From: Hevea brasiliensis
Taxonomy: Eukaryota > Streptophyta > Magnoliopsida > Malpighiales > Euphorbiaceae
Length of the DNA stretch: 64,000 nucleotides
Assembly: GCF_030052815.1 (NCBI RefSeq)
Contig: NC_079510.1
Span: 2,606,288 to 2,670,287 of the forward strand
Direction of reading: 5' to 3'
Below the pieces are notes generated by a model. It was not told where the DNA came from. It was given only the letters and a program-made list of their open reading frames with translations, and ran no database searches. Made by a program: the position numbers and the translations under genes. This document shows, one piece after another, positions 47,700 to 60,599 of this stretch; position 1 is the stretch's first letter, and each line of letters starts with the position of its first letter.

Positions 47700-48864
47700 C
47701 CGTTTACGCGCTCTCAAAGTGAGAAAAATAAGCAAGGCAGAGAGTGGCATTCTAAAATTACCATTTAAAATTAGTATTTTAAAAGAATTAATTATATATA
47801 TTTTTTATTTTAAAAATTATATTATTTAATTTTTTCAATTTTTAGTTTAATTCTTTTCATTATTTTAAAATAATTTTTTATTAATTAAATTAATAAAAAA
47901 ATAAAATAATTATATTATTCAAATCATAAAAATTAAACAATTGATGGTTTTAAAATTATGAGATTAAATAATTATATTATTTAAAATAAAAAATTATTTT
48001 AAAATAATGAAAAAAAATAAACGATTTACGAATTAAAAATAAAAAGTATTTAAGTGATTAATTTTATTAAAATATAATAATTAAATAACAATATTTTTTA
48101 AAAATTAGTAATTATTAATTTTATATATTTTTTTTATTTCTGTTTTAAATTTTTTGCTAAATTAATTTAGGCAAATTAACGTGACGTAGAATAGCAGAAT
48201 TGACGCAACCTCAAAGGTAATATTAAGTGGACATTCCTTATTGTGCCAAATTAACGTAACGTAACATAATTATTATGGATTTTATACCATATTTCGTGTA
48301 ACCAATGATTGGAAATATTTTGCCTACCTACATAGAAAGATATCGAAATCAACTCTATAGGCAATAATTATGGAGAAATCATTTATTATCTTTGCTATTT
48401 TACGTACTATTAATAATTAAATAAATAATTATAAAAAAAAATACTGAATGGTTATTTTATTTATCAAGAAATCTCAAAATTGCCTTGGAACTAAATCAAA
48501 ATCGAGGAGAACTTGCTCTATCGATTCGATTTAGATTCTCCTGTAAAATCAAAGAATGATTAATTAATTAAGTTGTGGTGACGACGAGGGCTGTGGCCCA
48601 GTTGTTTTGACATTTGACGCCGCACAAGAAATTGCAACGGTCACGTCACCCACATCATTACAACAGTCCCCCAGCGCTAATATACTTGTTACTTTTCCAT
48701 TGGCTGTGATTTTTTCCATCATAATAGTTCGCTATTTACCAGCCACGTGATTGGCGGTGATTACTTTTTATGTGGGACCCAATTATTTTAAAGTTGTGGT
48801 CACTGTTGAGCCTGCATTCGCTATTCCTCGTTGGCAATACCAAACTTTTTTTTCCTTTTTTTGG

Positions 48865-48909
<45 letters not shown>

Positions 48910-49080
48910 AGAACTTTAGAAGGGTTAGGGTACTATGGCTCTCTTTCTCTCTTCATTGCCTTATTATAAAGAAATTAATTCAGATTTATCTTTCATACTT
49001 TATGAAAAATTTAAATATATATGAATGTAACAAGAATTAAAATTGTTTATATCGATCAAATGTATTTAATAAAATTTCTT
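47700..49080. other. AT-rich intergenic DNA upstream of gene 2
   Basis: No gene. A GC-richer island at about 48570-48780 includes a CCACGTGATTGG word near 48743. A (TA)n run lies at 48865-48907. Confidence 0.5.
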
Positions 49081-49083
49081 TAG

Positions 49084-50210
49084 TATCATAAAGAAAAAAA
49101 TTTGTCTTATAAATATTTAACTTTCAATTTTATACATTTATTTTCAAATAAAGTAAAAATTTTAAGAAATAAAAATGTAATTTTTTTAACCTAATATTTT
49201 TTCATTTTAATATCAAAAAGAAGAAAATTGTTTTATAAATAGTAAAATTTCTATTTTATACTTTTATTTTCAAATAAAGTAAAAACTTTAAGAGGTAAGA
49301 ATTTAATTTTATTCACTTTACTCTTAATCTCTTTAAATTTAAGAGAAAATATCAAGTATACCTAATAAGTTCTTTTTAATTTCAAAATAAAAAAAATATT
49401 TTATAAATAGAAAATTTTCTAATTTTTATTTTTATTTTCAAATAATTAAAGTAAAAATTTTAAAAGGTAAAAATTCAATTTTGTTAACTTTCCTCTTACT
49501 TTCTCTTTAAATTTGAGAGAAAATAAATTATTGGATGTAACTGATTATCTCTTTTCAATATCAAAAGGAAGAAATTTTGTTTTATAAATAGAAAATTTTC
49601 TTTTTTATACTTTCATTTTCAAATAAAGTAAAAATTTTAAGAGATAAAAATGTAATTTTATTAATTTTTCTCTTACTTTCTCCTCGAAATTGAGAGAAAA
49701 TAAATTATTATGTACACCTGATTATCTATTTTTAATATCAAAAGGAATAAAATTTGTTCTAGAAATAGTAAAATATAAATAGGTAAAAATATAATTTTAT
49801 TAATTTTCCCATTACTTTCCCTTCAAATTTGAGAGAAACTAAATTATCAAGTGTATCCAATAATCTCTTTTCGATATCAAAATGAAGAAATTTTTTTATA
49901 AATAGTAAAATTTCTATTTTACACTTTTATTTTCAAATAAAGTAAAATTTTAAAGAGGTAAAGATGCAATTTTATTAACTTTCCTTTTACGTTCTCTTTA
50001 AATTTGAAAGAAAATAAATTATTTAGTGTACCTAATAATCTCTTTTTAATTTCAAAAGGAAGAAATTTTTTTTTATAAATAGTAAAATTTCTATTATATG
50101 CTTTCATTTTTAAATAAAGTAAAAAATTTGAAGATATAAAAATGTAATTTTATTAATTTTCCTTTTAATTTCTCTTCAAATTTGAGAGAAATAAATTATG
50201 GATCCCACTT
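49084..50210. repeat. Minisatellite array, about 7 units of 125-180 bp
   Basis: Units begin with ATCAAAAGGAAGAAATTT-like words near 49084, 49211, 49381, 49559, 49736, 49877 and 50051. Each then has TTATAAATAGTAAAATTTCT, TTTTCAAATAAAGTAAAAAT, ATGTAATTTTATTAA, CTTTCTCTTCAAATTTGAGA and AAATAAATTAT in order. The unit at 49736 lacks an internal stretch. Period varies by small indels. No coding content. Confidence 0.9.
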
Positions 50211-50219
50211 GTTATTTTT

Positions 50220-51520
50220 ACCCAAATTTTCTTTCCTTCTCATTTTTTTTTTCTCTTTCAAATAAGATAAAGAAAGATAAATTCTCAATTTCTAAAATAA
50301 ATGATCATATTTTCTTATTAATAAATCACAATTATTATCTTAGATAATTGAAAAAAAAATCTTAAAAAAAAGATAAATTCTAAATTTCTAAAATAAAAAT
50401 AAATATTTTTCATGAAAAGTAGATAGTCCATTTATCATAAATTCTTCTTTAAACCAAATTTAAAAGCTAAATCTTATTATACTATATAGACATTGCAATT
50501 TATTATAAGTTTTCAATTGCTAATTGGCTCAATTGGAGTTGGCCATCTATGAAATTTGCAATCTTAAGAGAGAAACAACATTCAAAAGAAAGGCCCACTT
50601 TGAAATTTGAAATTGAAAGCCCTTTAAATGTCAAATTTTTTATAATTTTCCTTGGCTTGATTTTGAAGAATGATGACCAAATGATGGAGACTTAGATTTG
50701 TTTGGATGTAGGTTACAATTCACCAAGAGTTTGGCCAACTAACAATAGCATGAAAATGACTTAGGACTACATTGCAAATCCATCATGCTAATGATAGCAT
50801 ATAAATGGTGGAAAGTCTCTTGCACAAAAGTTAATGAACTTGTTTTTAATTAATTTCTTCACTATCACATATATGCCTAATTTATTGAAATTTCCTGATA
50901 AAGGGTCCCACACACAAACTAGTATTGCTTATTGGAGGACTATCAAACATTGTTTATATGGCTCTTTTGAAGCCCTCACTATCATATTTGTCATTCTCAC
51001 ATTAATTGTCAAGCAATTGGCATTTGGGATTGGCCTAACAAGTAGTCACTAAAAATTTGTTATGCCCATCACATTATCAACAAAGAATTCATGTAATCAA
51101 CATCACTTTAATAAGAGTTTTTATTTTTTTATTTCAATTTCTATTAATTAAGCTTCAATTTATTAACCAATAAAAAATAATTTGATTAATTTTCTCACAC
51201 TTTAAAAAGTATATATATATAAACTTAAGTTTGAGTTTCTCCATCTATTTCTTTTAAGATTATTCACTATTATGATGAGAAAAGTTAAAGGTTGTCTCTC
51301 ACGTTGTAATCCATTAATTGTATTTAGTTTATTATATCTTTATAGAATATAAAAAATACAATTTTATTAAAAAAATATTTTAAAATTATGACATAAGGAA
51401 ATTTGTCTTTAAAATTATTTGAACATGAAAATTGATATAAATAAATAAAAGAAAATGAAGAATTGATGTACCATATATGTGCGTGTGAAAAGGATAATTC
51501 TATTCATCTCTATCTAGTTG
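50220..51520. other. Intergenic, no gene recognised
   Basis: AT-rich to 50500, then moderate composition around 50520-51050. The 72-codon plus-strand frame at 50834 has no recognisable domain. Confidence 0.5.
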
Positions 51521-51634
51521 TAATCTTATCCTATTTATTATAAATAAAAGATAAGAGCAAGACGTGGGAAATAATTATAATCTTATCCTATTTATTATAA
51601 ATAAAAGATAAGAGCAAGACGTGGGAAATAATTA
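51521..51634. repeat. Perfect 57-bp tandem duplication
   Basis: Unit 51521-51577 is repeated without change at 51578-51634. It contains TAATCTTATCCTATTTATTA and GAGCAAGACGTGGGAAATAA. Confidence 0.9.
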
Positions 51635-51639
51635 TTTTT

Positions 51640-52630
51640 CTATCAATGACAAGTACCTTAAATACTTTACTTTTAATTATTTAATAATTATTACATATTT
51701 TGATTGTATTACATTTAACTTATTTATCTCTTTTGTTTAGTGTAATAATTTAATGTAAGCAATAATTTATCATTTTATTATATGTAAAAAAAAATTATTT
51801 TTTAATAAATTCCTTCATGTAGAGAAATGGATGGCTATACTAGTCATTTTTTTTTCTTAAGATATTGGGATAAATAAGTGTTTTTTTAAAAATTATTATT
51901 ATTTTTTACTAGAAAAAATAAGAGAGTAAAAATTCGAACCTGAATACAATAAGTGAATTTTATACTTTTAATTATTGGACCAAATCAAATTAATTTAGGC
52001 TTTTTTTAATTATTATTTTTTATAAATGAAAGGGAAATTTTATTAGAAATAAAAAGGAAATAAATATTCAAAACCGCAGAACAGTTCTCTGTTATTGATT
52101 AATAATAATAATAATAATAATAAGTTTTCTGTTATAGACTCGCTAGCCACGTAATTTTTTTTTTCAATTTTCTTTTTCTTTTTTCCTACGAATGATGCTT
52201 TTCTCTAAAAAGATTTCTTTGCCCCTTTATTCTGTTCTAAGTAGTAACTAATTTAGTTACATTGTAGTTTTCTTGCTTTTGGTTTGACAAAAGCAGAAAG
52301 TATTTTCAAAAAATATTAATAAATAAATCAACACTAATTTCTTTTGATTCACCTAACTATTACCTAAAATCACTCTACCATATCACTTTGCTAATTTCTG
52401 TATAACCATTAAAGCTTTTATGAGTTCAGAGATCAATTTCTTGTTTCCCATGGTGATTTGATGGACAAGAGAAAGAGATCAATAATTTACACTAGCATGA
52501 GGGGAAGAATCAACTAGTCAATTTAATGTTGTTGTAATTCAACTATTAACTTTTGCCTTTTCATTATGTATATTTTCAATGGGAAACATTTAGCTTAATT
52601 TATTTTCAAATGAAGTGCAATCATACAGTG
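51640..52630. other. Intergenic, no gene recognised
   Basis: AT-rich sequence with short (ATA)n near 52100. Nothing identifiable. Confidence 0.5.
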
Positions 52631-52640
52631 TCACTTGACA

Positions 52641-52934
52641 ATTGACAAGCTATGTGGGCCTTTGCTAGAATCTATTGGGGAAATAAGGAACTTGGAGCAA
52701 CTAAATGTGGCACATAACAGTCGTCTGGTCAAGCTCCTGAGAATATATATATATTCCTTGACTAACTTGAACAACTTCACTTACGCGTTTAATTACTTCT
52801 CCAGTGAGTCACCTGTGTGCATTAGATTGCCAACGAAAGATGACAGCAGAAATTATATTCCAGGTAGGCCTTTGCAGAGGTACTTCTACGCACATCAAGT
52901 TACTTGTGGTGCCAGTAAATGCTCACGGAGCTAG
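52641..52934 (+). pseudogene. Fragment of an LRR-extensin-like (LRX/PEX type) gene
   Basis: The frame gives CGPLLESIGEIRNLEQLNVAHN, then LTNLNNFTYAFNYFSSESPVC, LPTKDDSRNYIPGRPLQR and CGASKCSRS before a stop. This is the end of the leucine-rich-repeat domain and the Cys-rich hinge of plant LRR-extensins and related LRR proteins, which normally reads like GPLPESIG, NLEQLNVAHN, FSYNYFCSEPPVC and RNCIPGRPLQRS. Two hinge Cys are changed (the FS and NY positions), the last LRR is altered and a stretch before CGASKC is lost. No start codon, upstream domain or Pro-rich extensin tail is present. It is a decayed fragment of about 98 codons, left by partial duplication or capture. Confidence 0.75.
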
Positions 52935-53972
52935 AACTCTACCGGCACCGCCACTATGCCATTAGTGGATCGCCATTGATGAGTTTGTTGACTAATTAAT
53001 GATCACATCAGAGATGATAATAAAAGAAAAAATATGTATCTTTTTATTTCTTTTATTCAGTTTGTTTGTATAAGTGTTGTAATAGCATATCATACCAGGA
53101 AGCCGCCTTATATACGTAAGTTGGTAGGATTATAATTTTATGCATGTGAAGTTAAATTCCAGGCAATATCCAATTAGAAAATGAGAAACCTGGTTAGGTA
53201 CTTGACTTCGTAAGTTTACTCTTTACATTATTAACTAGCCATTTACTTGCGTGTTGCGTGGTAATAATTTAAATTTTTATTTAATTTAAAATAAATAAAT
53301 TTTAACTGATTAAATTATTTATTTTTTATATATTAACAAAAATTTAGTTATTATATTAATTTGTATACCAATGTATATTGATTTAGTAATATTTGGTCTG
53401 AAATGAAAATAATTATGGTTGATTATTTCAGTTTAAACCAAATATATATTATTAAGATAACATTATTAAATTATGCATTATCTAATATCAATAATTAAAT
53501 TTATAATTAAAAAATAATAAATTAAAATAAAATTTCAAATTCAATCTAATCTTATCTAATAAAATTAATTTTATTCTTAAAATAAAATTTCAAATATTTT
53601 ATATTTTTTAAATTCCATATATTTTATATTTAACACTTCATATAATATATTTTAAAAATCTTAAAAAATATAAAATATGATGATTTTTTAAATTATATGC
53701 TTGTGATTAATGATGTAAAGAAAAAAAATAATAAACAAATAATTAAAATGTCAAACATGCAAAAAAAATCTCACAAGTTGCAATACCCTTAAAGCAATGA
53801 AATTTTAAATATTTGTAAAATTTAAATATTTTATTTTTTAAATAAAATTATTATTTTTAATTATGCTATATATTATTTTATTGTATATATATATAATTAG
53901 ATTTGTATTTAACCCGATACTAGCCTAATTATATAACCTTATGGATGGTCGAAGCTCGCAATCTAATTGAAA
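52935..53972. other. AT-rich intergenic DNA
   Basis: No gene recognised after the LRX fragment; composition becomes extremely AT-rich from about 53270. Confidence 0.5.
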
Positions 53973-54160
53973 CTCTGATACCATGTTAACTATGGAAATA
54001 ATGTTGGGCTTGTTTTATATTAATTTATTTTTAATATGGATTTATATAAATAATGGAGTTGCTATACTTATCAAAATAATTAATTAATTTAATGTTACAA
54101 TTCAACTATTAATATTTTACCTTTTTCATTGTGAGACATTAATTTGGCCTAATTCATTTC
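53973..54160 (-). mobile_element. copia relic: primer-binding site and adjoining LTR end
   Basis: The minus strand reads TGGTATCAGAG at 53983-53973, an exact match to the first 11 bases of the initiator tRNA-Met site used by Ty1/copia elements. A TG-starting sequence (TGTTAACTATGG) begins at 53984 directly beside it, as expected for the inner end of a 5' LTR on the minus strand. No coding remnants were seen to the left, and the outer LTR end was not found. Confidence 0.5.
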
Positions 54161-54602
54161 CAACATTAGTGTTCATATTTTGAAAATACCAGCAATAACA
54201 TAAGAAATTGGAAATCATAATTTCTAGCTTCCTTCTTATTATTTTTTATGATAAGTGGTTAACAACTAAACACAACAGATTAACAAACACAATAGATTTG
54301 GCTTCTATTTTTTTTTTAATTAAATTACTATTTTTTGCATTGTTTTGTTACTATTAATAATTTATTTTTATTTTAAAAATAAATTAGAACTTTTTTAAAA
54401 TTTAGTTTTATTTACAAAATATCCATCTATATCCATTTAGTTGCTAGTCATATTTCTACAAGGTGATCTAATGAAAGAGAATATCTAATAATTTGTACAT
54501 TATTCTCAACCCTCATAACATTAAAAGCATAAAATATTAGGCCAAAGACTCAAATAAAAATTTTAATTTTTCTCAAATAATTAATTAAGCTATTAAAAAA
54601 AA

Positions 54603-56487
54603 CTAGCTAAATTCTTGTGCTATACACGATAATATATATATATATATATATATTAATTAAAAATATTTTAATATTACTATTTAAAATATTAAAATTTTAA
54701 AATGTTAGCAATAAATTTTAATCAAATAAGTTAACAATTGCTCTCAAATCAATGAACTTTATAGCCATACATTTTTTTTAATGGTCATAAATTATTCTTC
54801 ATATATAATAATAATAAAATCATTTTAAAATAATAAAAATAAAATAAAATTAAAGTGAATTAAAATTTATTAAATACATAAAAGGAAGAGAAAAAAGTTT
54901 TAAATATTAATTTTTCTTCAAAGTAAATATGAGTTTTGATTTTACTGTAATTGACTTTTGAAATTAAAAATTATAAACATAATAATATGTGATAATTATA
55001 TTTAGTAATTATATTACATCTGTTTAAAAAATACAGAAAGTACTTAATATTGATTTTCTCTTTTAAAAAATTAAAAATTAATGAATAGACATTACGTTTA
55101 ATAATTCGACATTTTTAAAAAAAATTAATCATTAATTTCTCTCAAACTTTTAAATATGCTTGATTCTAATTTAGAGCAAATATTTTAAAAAAAATAAAAC
55201 TTTTAGTTGTAGTAATAATTGTATAATCATTATAATATTAGTTGAATTTTAAAATTAAATGTCTTGAGTTGTCGAATTATTAACAATTAAATGCTAAATT
55301 TAATTGCAGTAAATGTATTCAGAAATATTTTACTTTTCTTTAAAGTAACTGCCATTGACTTTTTAAATTAAAAAGTACGAAACTTGTAATGAATGACGAT
55401 TATATTTAGTAATTAATAATTTTTTTATTATTTAAATTTGAAATATTAAAATAATTAAGAATCATATTTAAAAATAAAATTATATAATAATTATATATTA
55501 CAACTGTTTAAGAAATATAGAAAAATTGTTATCAATAAAGTTAATTAAAAATTACTACTTGCTATAAATGTGACAAATTTAAAATCATATCTCTTCTTGA
55601 ATTTGTTTTATAAAATCTGAACAACCTATTCATCAGAAAGCGAATATGGAATATACATAAATTAGCATATGTGTATTCATTAAGTATAATTAATAAATTA
55701 ATATGATTAACTCTTAGTTTTTCCTATCTCTAATTAAATTAAAATTTTCTAGACATTTGTAATAATAAAAATAATAATAATAATAACTTCTTATTATAAT
55801 ATTAAAATGTAATAATTATATAATTTGTAACTTACATATGCATAATTAGGGAATTAATAACTTAATCATAATTTATAGAAATTGTATCATTAATAAATTT
55901 TTGTAAATAATAATAAAATAATATAACATAACATGATTAATATTAACTAAATTAATAATATTAATTATTTATTAATATACTATAAAAAATATAAAAAAAA
56001 AATATTAATATAAAATTATTGTTTACCATAACTATGAAAATAAATTTTTATTTCATTTCATTTTTTCATAATTCATTTTATATAGCATTCAATATATAAT
56101 TAAAAATATGTCTTTATTAAATGAATACTAAAATAAGATAAATAAAAATAAAATAATATTAAAGTAAATTAAAAATTATTAAATATATAAAAGAGATAGA
56201 GAAAGAAAGTAAAGTATTTAACTATATGTGACTACTTTCATAGCATAATTTTAAATTATTTTATTAATTATAAGATATATATAATTCTTAAATTTTTATA
56301 ATTAAATGAAATAATAAAAAATTTAATAATCATTAAATGAGAAATTTATAAAATTATTAAAATATCTCTAATATTTTTAATTAATTAACCATAAAAATTG
56401 TGATAATAATGATAATAGTAAAAATAATTAATGGTAACTGTAATAGTAATAATTAATTACATTAATTAATATAATCATTAAATATAA

Positions 56488-56548
<61 letters not shown>

Positions 56549-56581
56549 AATAGTTTTTCTTATATCTAATTAAATTGAGGT

Positions 56582-56620
<39 letters not shown>

Positions 56621-58140
56621 GCTACTTATTACAATATTAAAGTAATAACTAAGTAAATAGTTTGTAATTTATATACACATAATTAGGGAATTAATAAATT
56701 AATCATAATTTAAAAAACTTGTATCACTAATTAATTTTTCTAAATGACAATAAAACAATATAACATAATTAATATTATCCAAAGTAATAATATTAATTAT
56801 TTATTAATATACTATAAAAAATATAAAAAAAATAAAAATTGAATATTGGTATAAATTTTCTATTTGTCATAACTATGAAAATAAATTTTTTTGCCATTTC
56901 ATTTTTTCATAATTCATTATATATATATATATATATCTTAATCACCAGGAATCTTGGTCATAATTTAGAGTAGATATTTTAAAGGAAATTAAATTTAATT
57001 AAAATTATTTAGAAAATATAAATAAAATTTAATGTTGACCTTTTATTTTTTTTTTAAAATTAAAGATATTTGAATTTAGAAGTTATACAATAATTATATA
57101 TTTTAACTCTTTAGAAAAATACTGAAAAGATTAGATCTCCAAGGCAGAATCTTTTTTGTAGTTAATATTTTTTTTCTTCTTCTCCTTCATTTTATTAGCG
57201 TTTGGCTTTAAAATGATGATCCCCCTTGTGATTTTTTTTTTTATTCTCATTTCTTCTGCCATTTTTTATGGTAATTTTGCTAGGTTTTTTTTTTCATTTG
57301 ACTTTGTTACACTTAATTCTGTGCTCTGTTTCTTGTTGGGATTACTAATTTTCTACTTAATTTCTCTAAAAAGAAAAATATTTCAACTTTATTTTCAAAG
57401 AATATGAGAAACCTTCATTACTAAGAATATTATTTTTTTGGGCTTGTTTTTTTGCAAGAACATGATCATTCTATTCTGTTAGTTAAACAAAAATTGCATT
57501 TATTTATTTTTAATACTATGAGAGGCGTGTTTTATTTGTTAAGGTAAATCTTATGATTAATTTTCCTAGTGTTTGATTTGTAAATTTGAGATTTTAGTAC
57601 TAATCTAATAATATGTTTGTAGTACAATCTTCAAATGAAGATACATGGTCTACAGTGAATTCTTTGCCTCAAGTCTGAAAAATCATTACAATTCGCAAAT
57701 GATAGAATTTGGATCACAGAGAATAGAATATTATTCCCTTAATCTCTTGTACTCAAGAAATTGAACTTTGATATTGATAAAAAAGAAAATATGTATTTTT
57801 AGGCATATTGAAGATCATTTTTATGTGTATTTAGGTAGTAAAAAGTTAAATTTGGATTATAACTTAAAAATTAAATAAGAAAAAAAAATTGCTGTAAATA
57901 AAATTAACAAATAAGGTAAGGGAAAAAGTTACTAGCAATAAATTCAATTTAATAGAATTGGCATATATGGGAAGAAGAAAATATTGCTAGCAATAAATTT
58001 AATTTAATATTGTCATTTAGTATTGCTACTTAGCACAAGAGAAAATTTGACTACTTTAAATAGTGTAACGTGACATAAATATAATTATTTTAGAATCCTA
58101 TGTAGCAGCACCGGGGAAAAACATGTCTACTTTATATATA
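54603..58140 (-). mobile_element. Non-autonomous Helitron-like element, copy A
   Basis: The minus-strand 3' end at 54603 is CTAG followed by T, preceded by a degraded hairpin (TTGTGC/ACACGA-type arms near 54615-54630). This is the layout of a Helitron 3' terminus. The body runs to about 58140 and is colinear with copy B at 58143-62612. The right end carries CTATGTAGCAGCACC and TGTCTACTTTATATATA, matched in B at 62564-62611. No Rep or helicase coding remains. Internally it has a duplication: blocks at about 55680-56060 and 56545-56900 are related. (TA)n and (ATA)n runs occur at 54632, 56491-56542 and 56585. The 5' TC end was not resolved. Confidence 0.55.
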
Positions 58141-58142
58141 TA

Positions 58143-58169
58143 CTAGCGGAATACCCGTGCTATGCACGG

Positions 58170-58215
<46 letters not shown>

Positions 58216-59218
58216 TTTCAATTAAAAAGATTTTAATATTACTATTTAAAATATTAAAATTCTAAAATATTAGCAATAAATTTTAATAAAATAAGTTAAC
58301 AATTGCTCTCAAATCAATGAACTTAATAGCTATAAGTTTTTTTTAATGGCCATAAATTATTCTTCATATATATAATAATAATAATAAAATCATTTTAAAA
58401 TAATAAAAATAAAATAAAATTAAGGTAAACTAAAATTTATTAAATGCATAAAAGGAAGAGAAAAAACTTTTAAATATTAATTTTTCTTCAAAGTAAATAT
58501 GAGTCTTGATTTTACTGCAGTTGACTTTTTAAATTAAAAATTAGGAATATAATAACATGTGATAATTATATTTAGTAATTATATTACATCTGTTTAAAAA
58601 ATACAGAAAATACTTAATGTTTACTTGTCTCTTTTAAAAAATTAAAAATTAATGGATAGAAATTATCTTTAATAATTCGATATGTTTAAAAAAAATTTAA
58701 TCACTAATTTCTCACAAAAATTCAAATATACTTGATTGTAATTTAGAACAGATATTTTAAAGGAAATTAAAGTTTTAGTTGTAGTAATAATTGGACAATT
58801 ATTATAATATTAGTTGAATTTTAAAATTAAATGTCTTAAGTTATCAAATTATTAGTAATTAAATACTAAATTTAATTACAGTAAATGTACTCAAAAATAT
58901 TTCACTTTCCTTTAAAGTAACTGTCATTGACTTTTTAAATTAAAAAATAGAAAACTTGTAATGAATGACAATTATATTTAATAATTAATATTTTTTTTAT
59001 TATTTAAATTTAGAATATCAAAATAATTAAAAATCATATTTAAAAATAAAATTGTATAATAATTATATATTACAACTGTTTAAAAAATATAGAAAATTAT
59101 TATCAATAAATTTAATTAAAAATTGATACTTCCTGTAAATGTGACAAATTTAAAATTCTATCTTTTCTTGAATTTGTTTTATAAAATATGAACAACCTCT
59201 CTATTAGAAAGCGGACAT

Positions 59219-59262
<44 letters not shown>

Positions 59263-59355
59263 CATATGTATATTCATTGTGTATAATTAATAAATTAATA
59301 TGATTAACTCTTCATTTTTTCTATCTCTAATTAAATTAAGCTTTTCTAGACATTT

Positions 59356-59403
<48 letters not shown>

Positions 59404-60174
59404 GCTACTTATTATAATATTAAAATGTAATAATTATATAATCTATAACTTACATATACATAATTATGGAATTAATAACTTAATCATAATTTATAGAAAT
59501 TATATCATTAATTAATTTTTCTAAATAATAATAAAATAATATAACATGACATGATTAATATTAACTAAATTATTAATATTAGTTATTTATTAATATACTA
59601 TAAAAAATATCAAAAAAATAAAGAAAATTGAATATTAATATAAAATTATTGTTTACCATAACTATGAAAATAAATTTTTATTTCATTTTATTTTTCTACA
59701 ATTCATTTTATATAGCATTCAATATATAATTAAAAATATGTCTTTATTAAATGAATATTAAAATAAGATAAATAAAAATAAAATAACATTAAAGTAAATT
59801 AAAAATTATTAAATATATAAAAGAGAGAGAGAAAGAAAGTAAAATATTTAATTTCATGTGACTACTTTCATAACATAATTTTAAATTATTTTATTGATTT
59901 TAAGATATATATAATTCTTAAATTTTTATAATTAAATAAAATAATAAAAATTTTAAGAATAATTAAATGAGAAATTTATAAATTATTAAAATATGTCTAA
60001 TATTTTTAATTAGTTAATCATAAAAATTATAATAATAATGGTAATAGTAAAAATAATTAATAGTAATAGTAATGGTAATAATTAATTACATTAATTAGTA
60101 TAATTATTAAATATAACCTCTCTCTATATATATATAAAATAAAGAGTTTTTCCTATATCTAATTAAATTGAGGT

Positions 60175-60230
<56 letters not shown>

Positions 60231-60544
60231 TTATTACAATATTAAAGTAATAACTAAGTAATAGTTTGTAACTTATATACACATAATTAGGGAATTAATA
60301 ACTTAATCATAATTTTAAAAAATTGTATAACTTAATCATAATTTAAAAAAATTGTATCATTAATTAATTTTTTTAAATGATAATAAAACAATATAACATA
60401 ATTAATATTAACCAAAGTAATAAAATTAATTATTTATTAATATATTATAAAAATATAAAAATAATGAAAATTGAATATTGATATAAATTTCCTATTTGTC
60501 ATAACTATGAAAATAAATTTTTATTTCATTTCATTTTTCCATAA

Positions 60545-60599
<55 letters not shown>

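Noticed and set aside
49084..50210. Possible CRISPR-like array
   Set aside because: Units are long, imperfect and contiguous without unique spacers in a plant genome; a minisatellite explains them.
57213..57407. 64-codon hydrophobic plus-strand frame
   Set aside because: Part of the right section of Helitron-like copy A. The homologous stretch at 61410-61600 in copy B does not keep the frame, so it is not under coding constraint.
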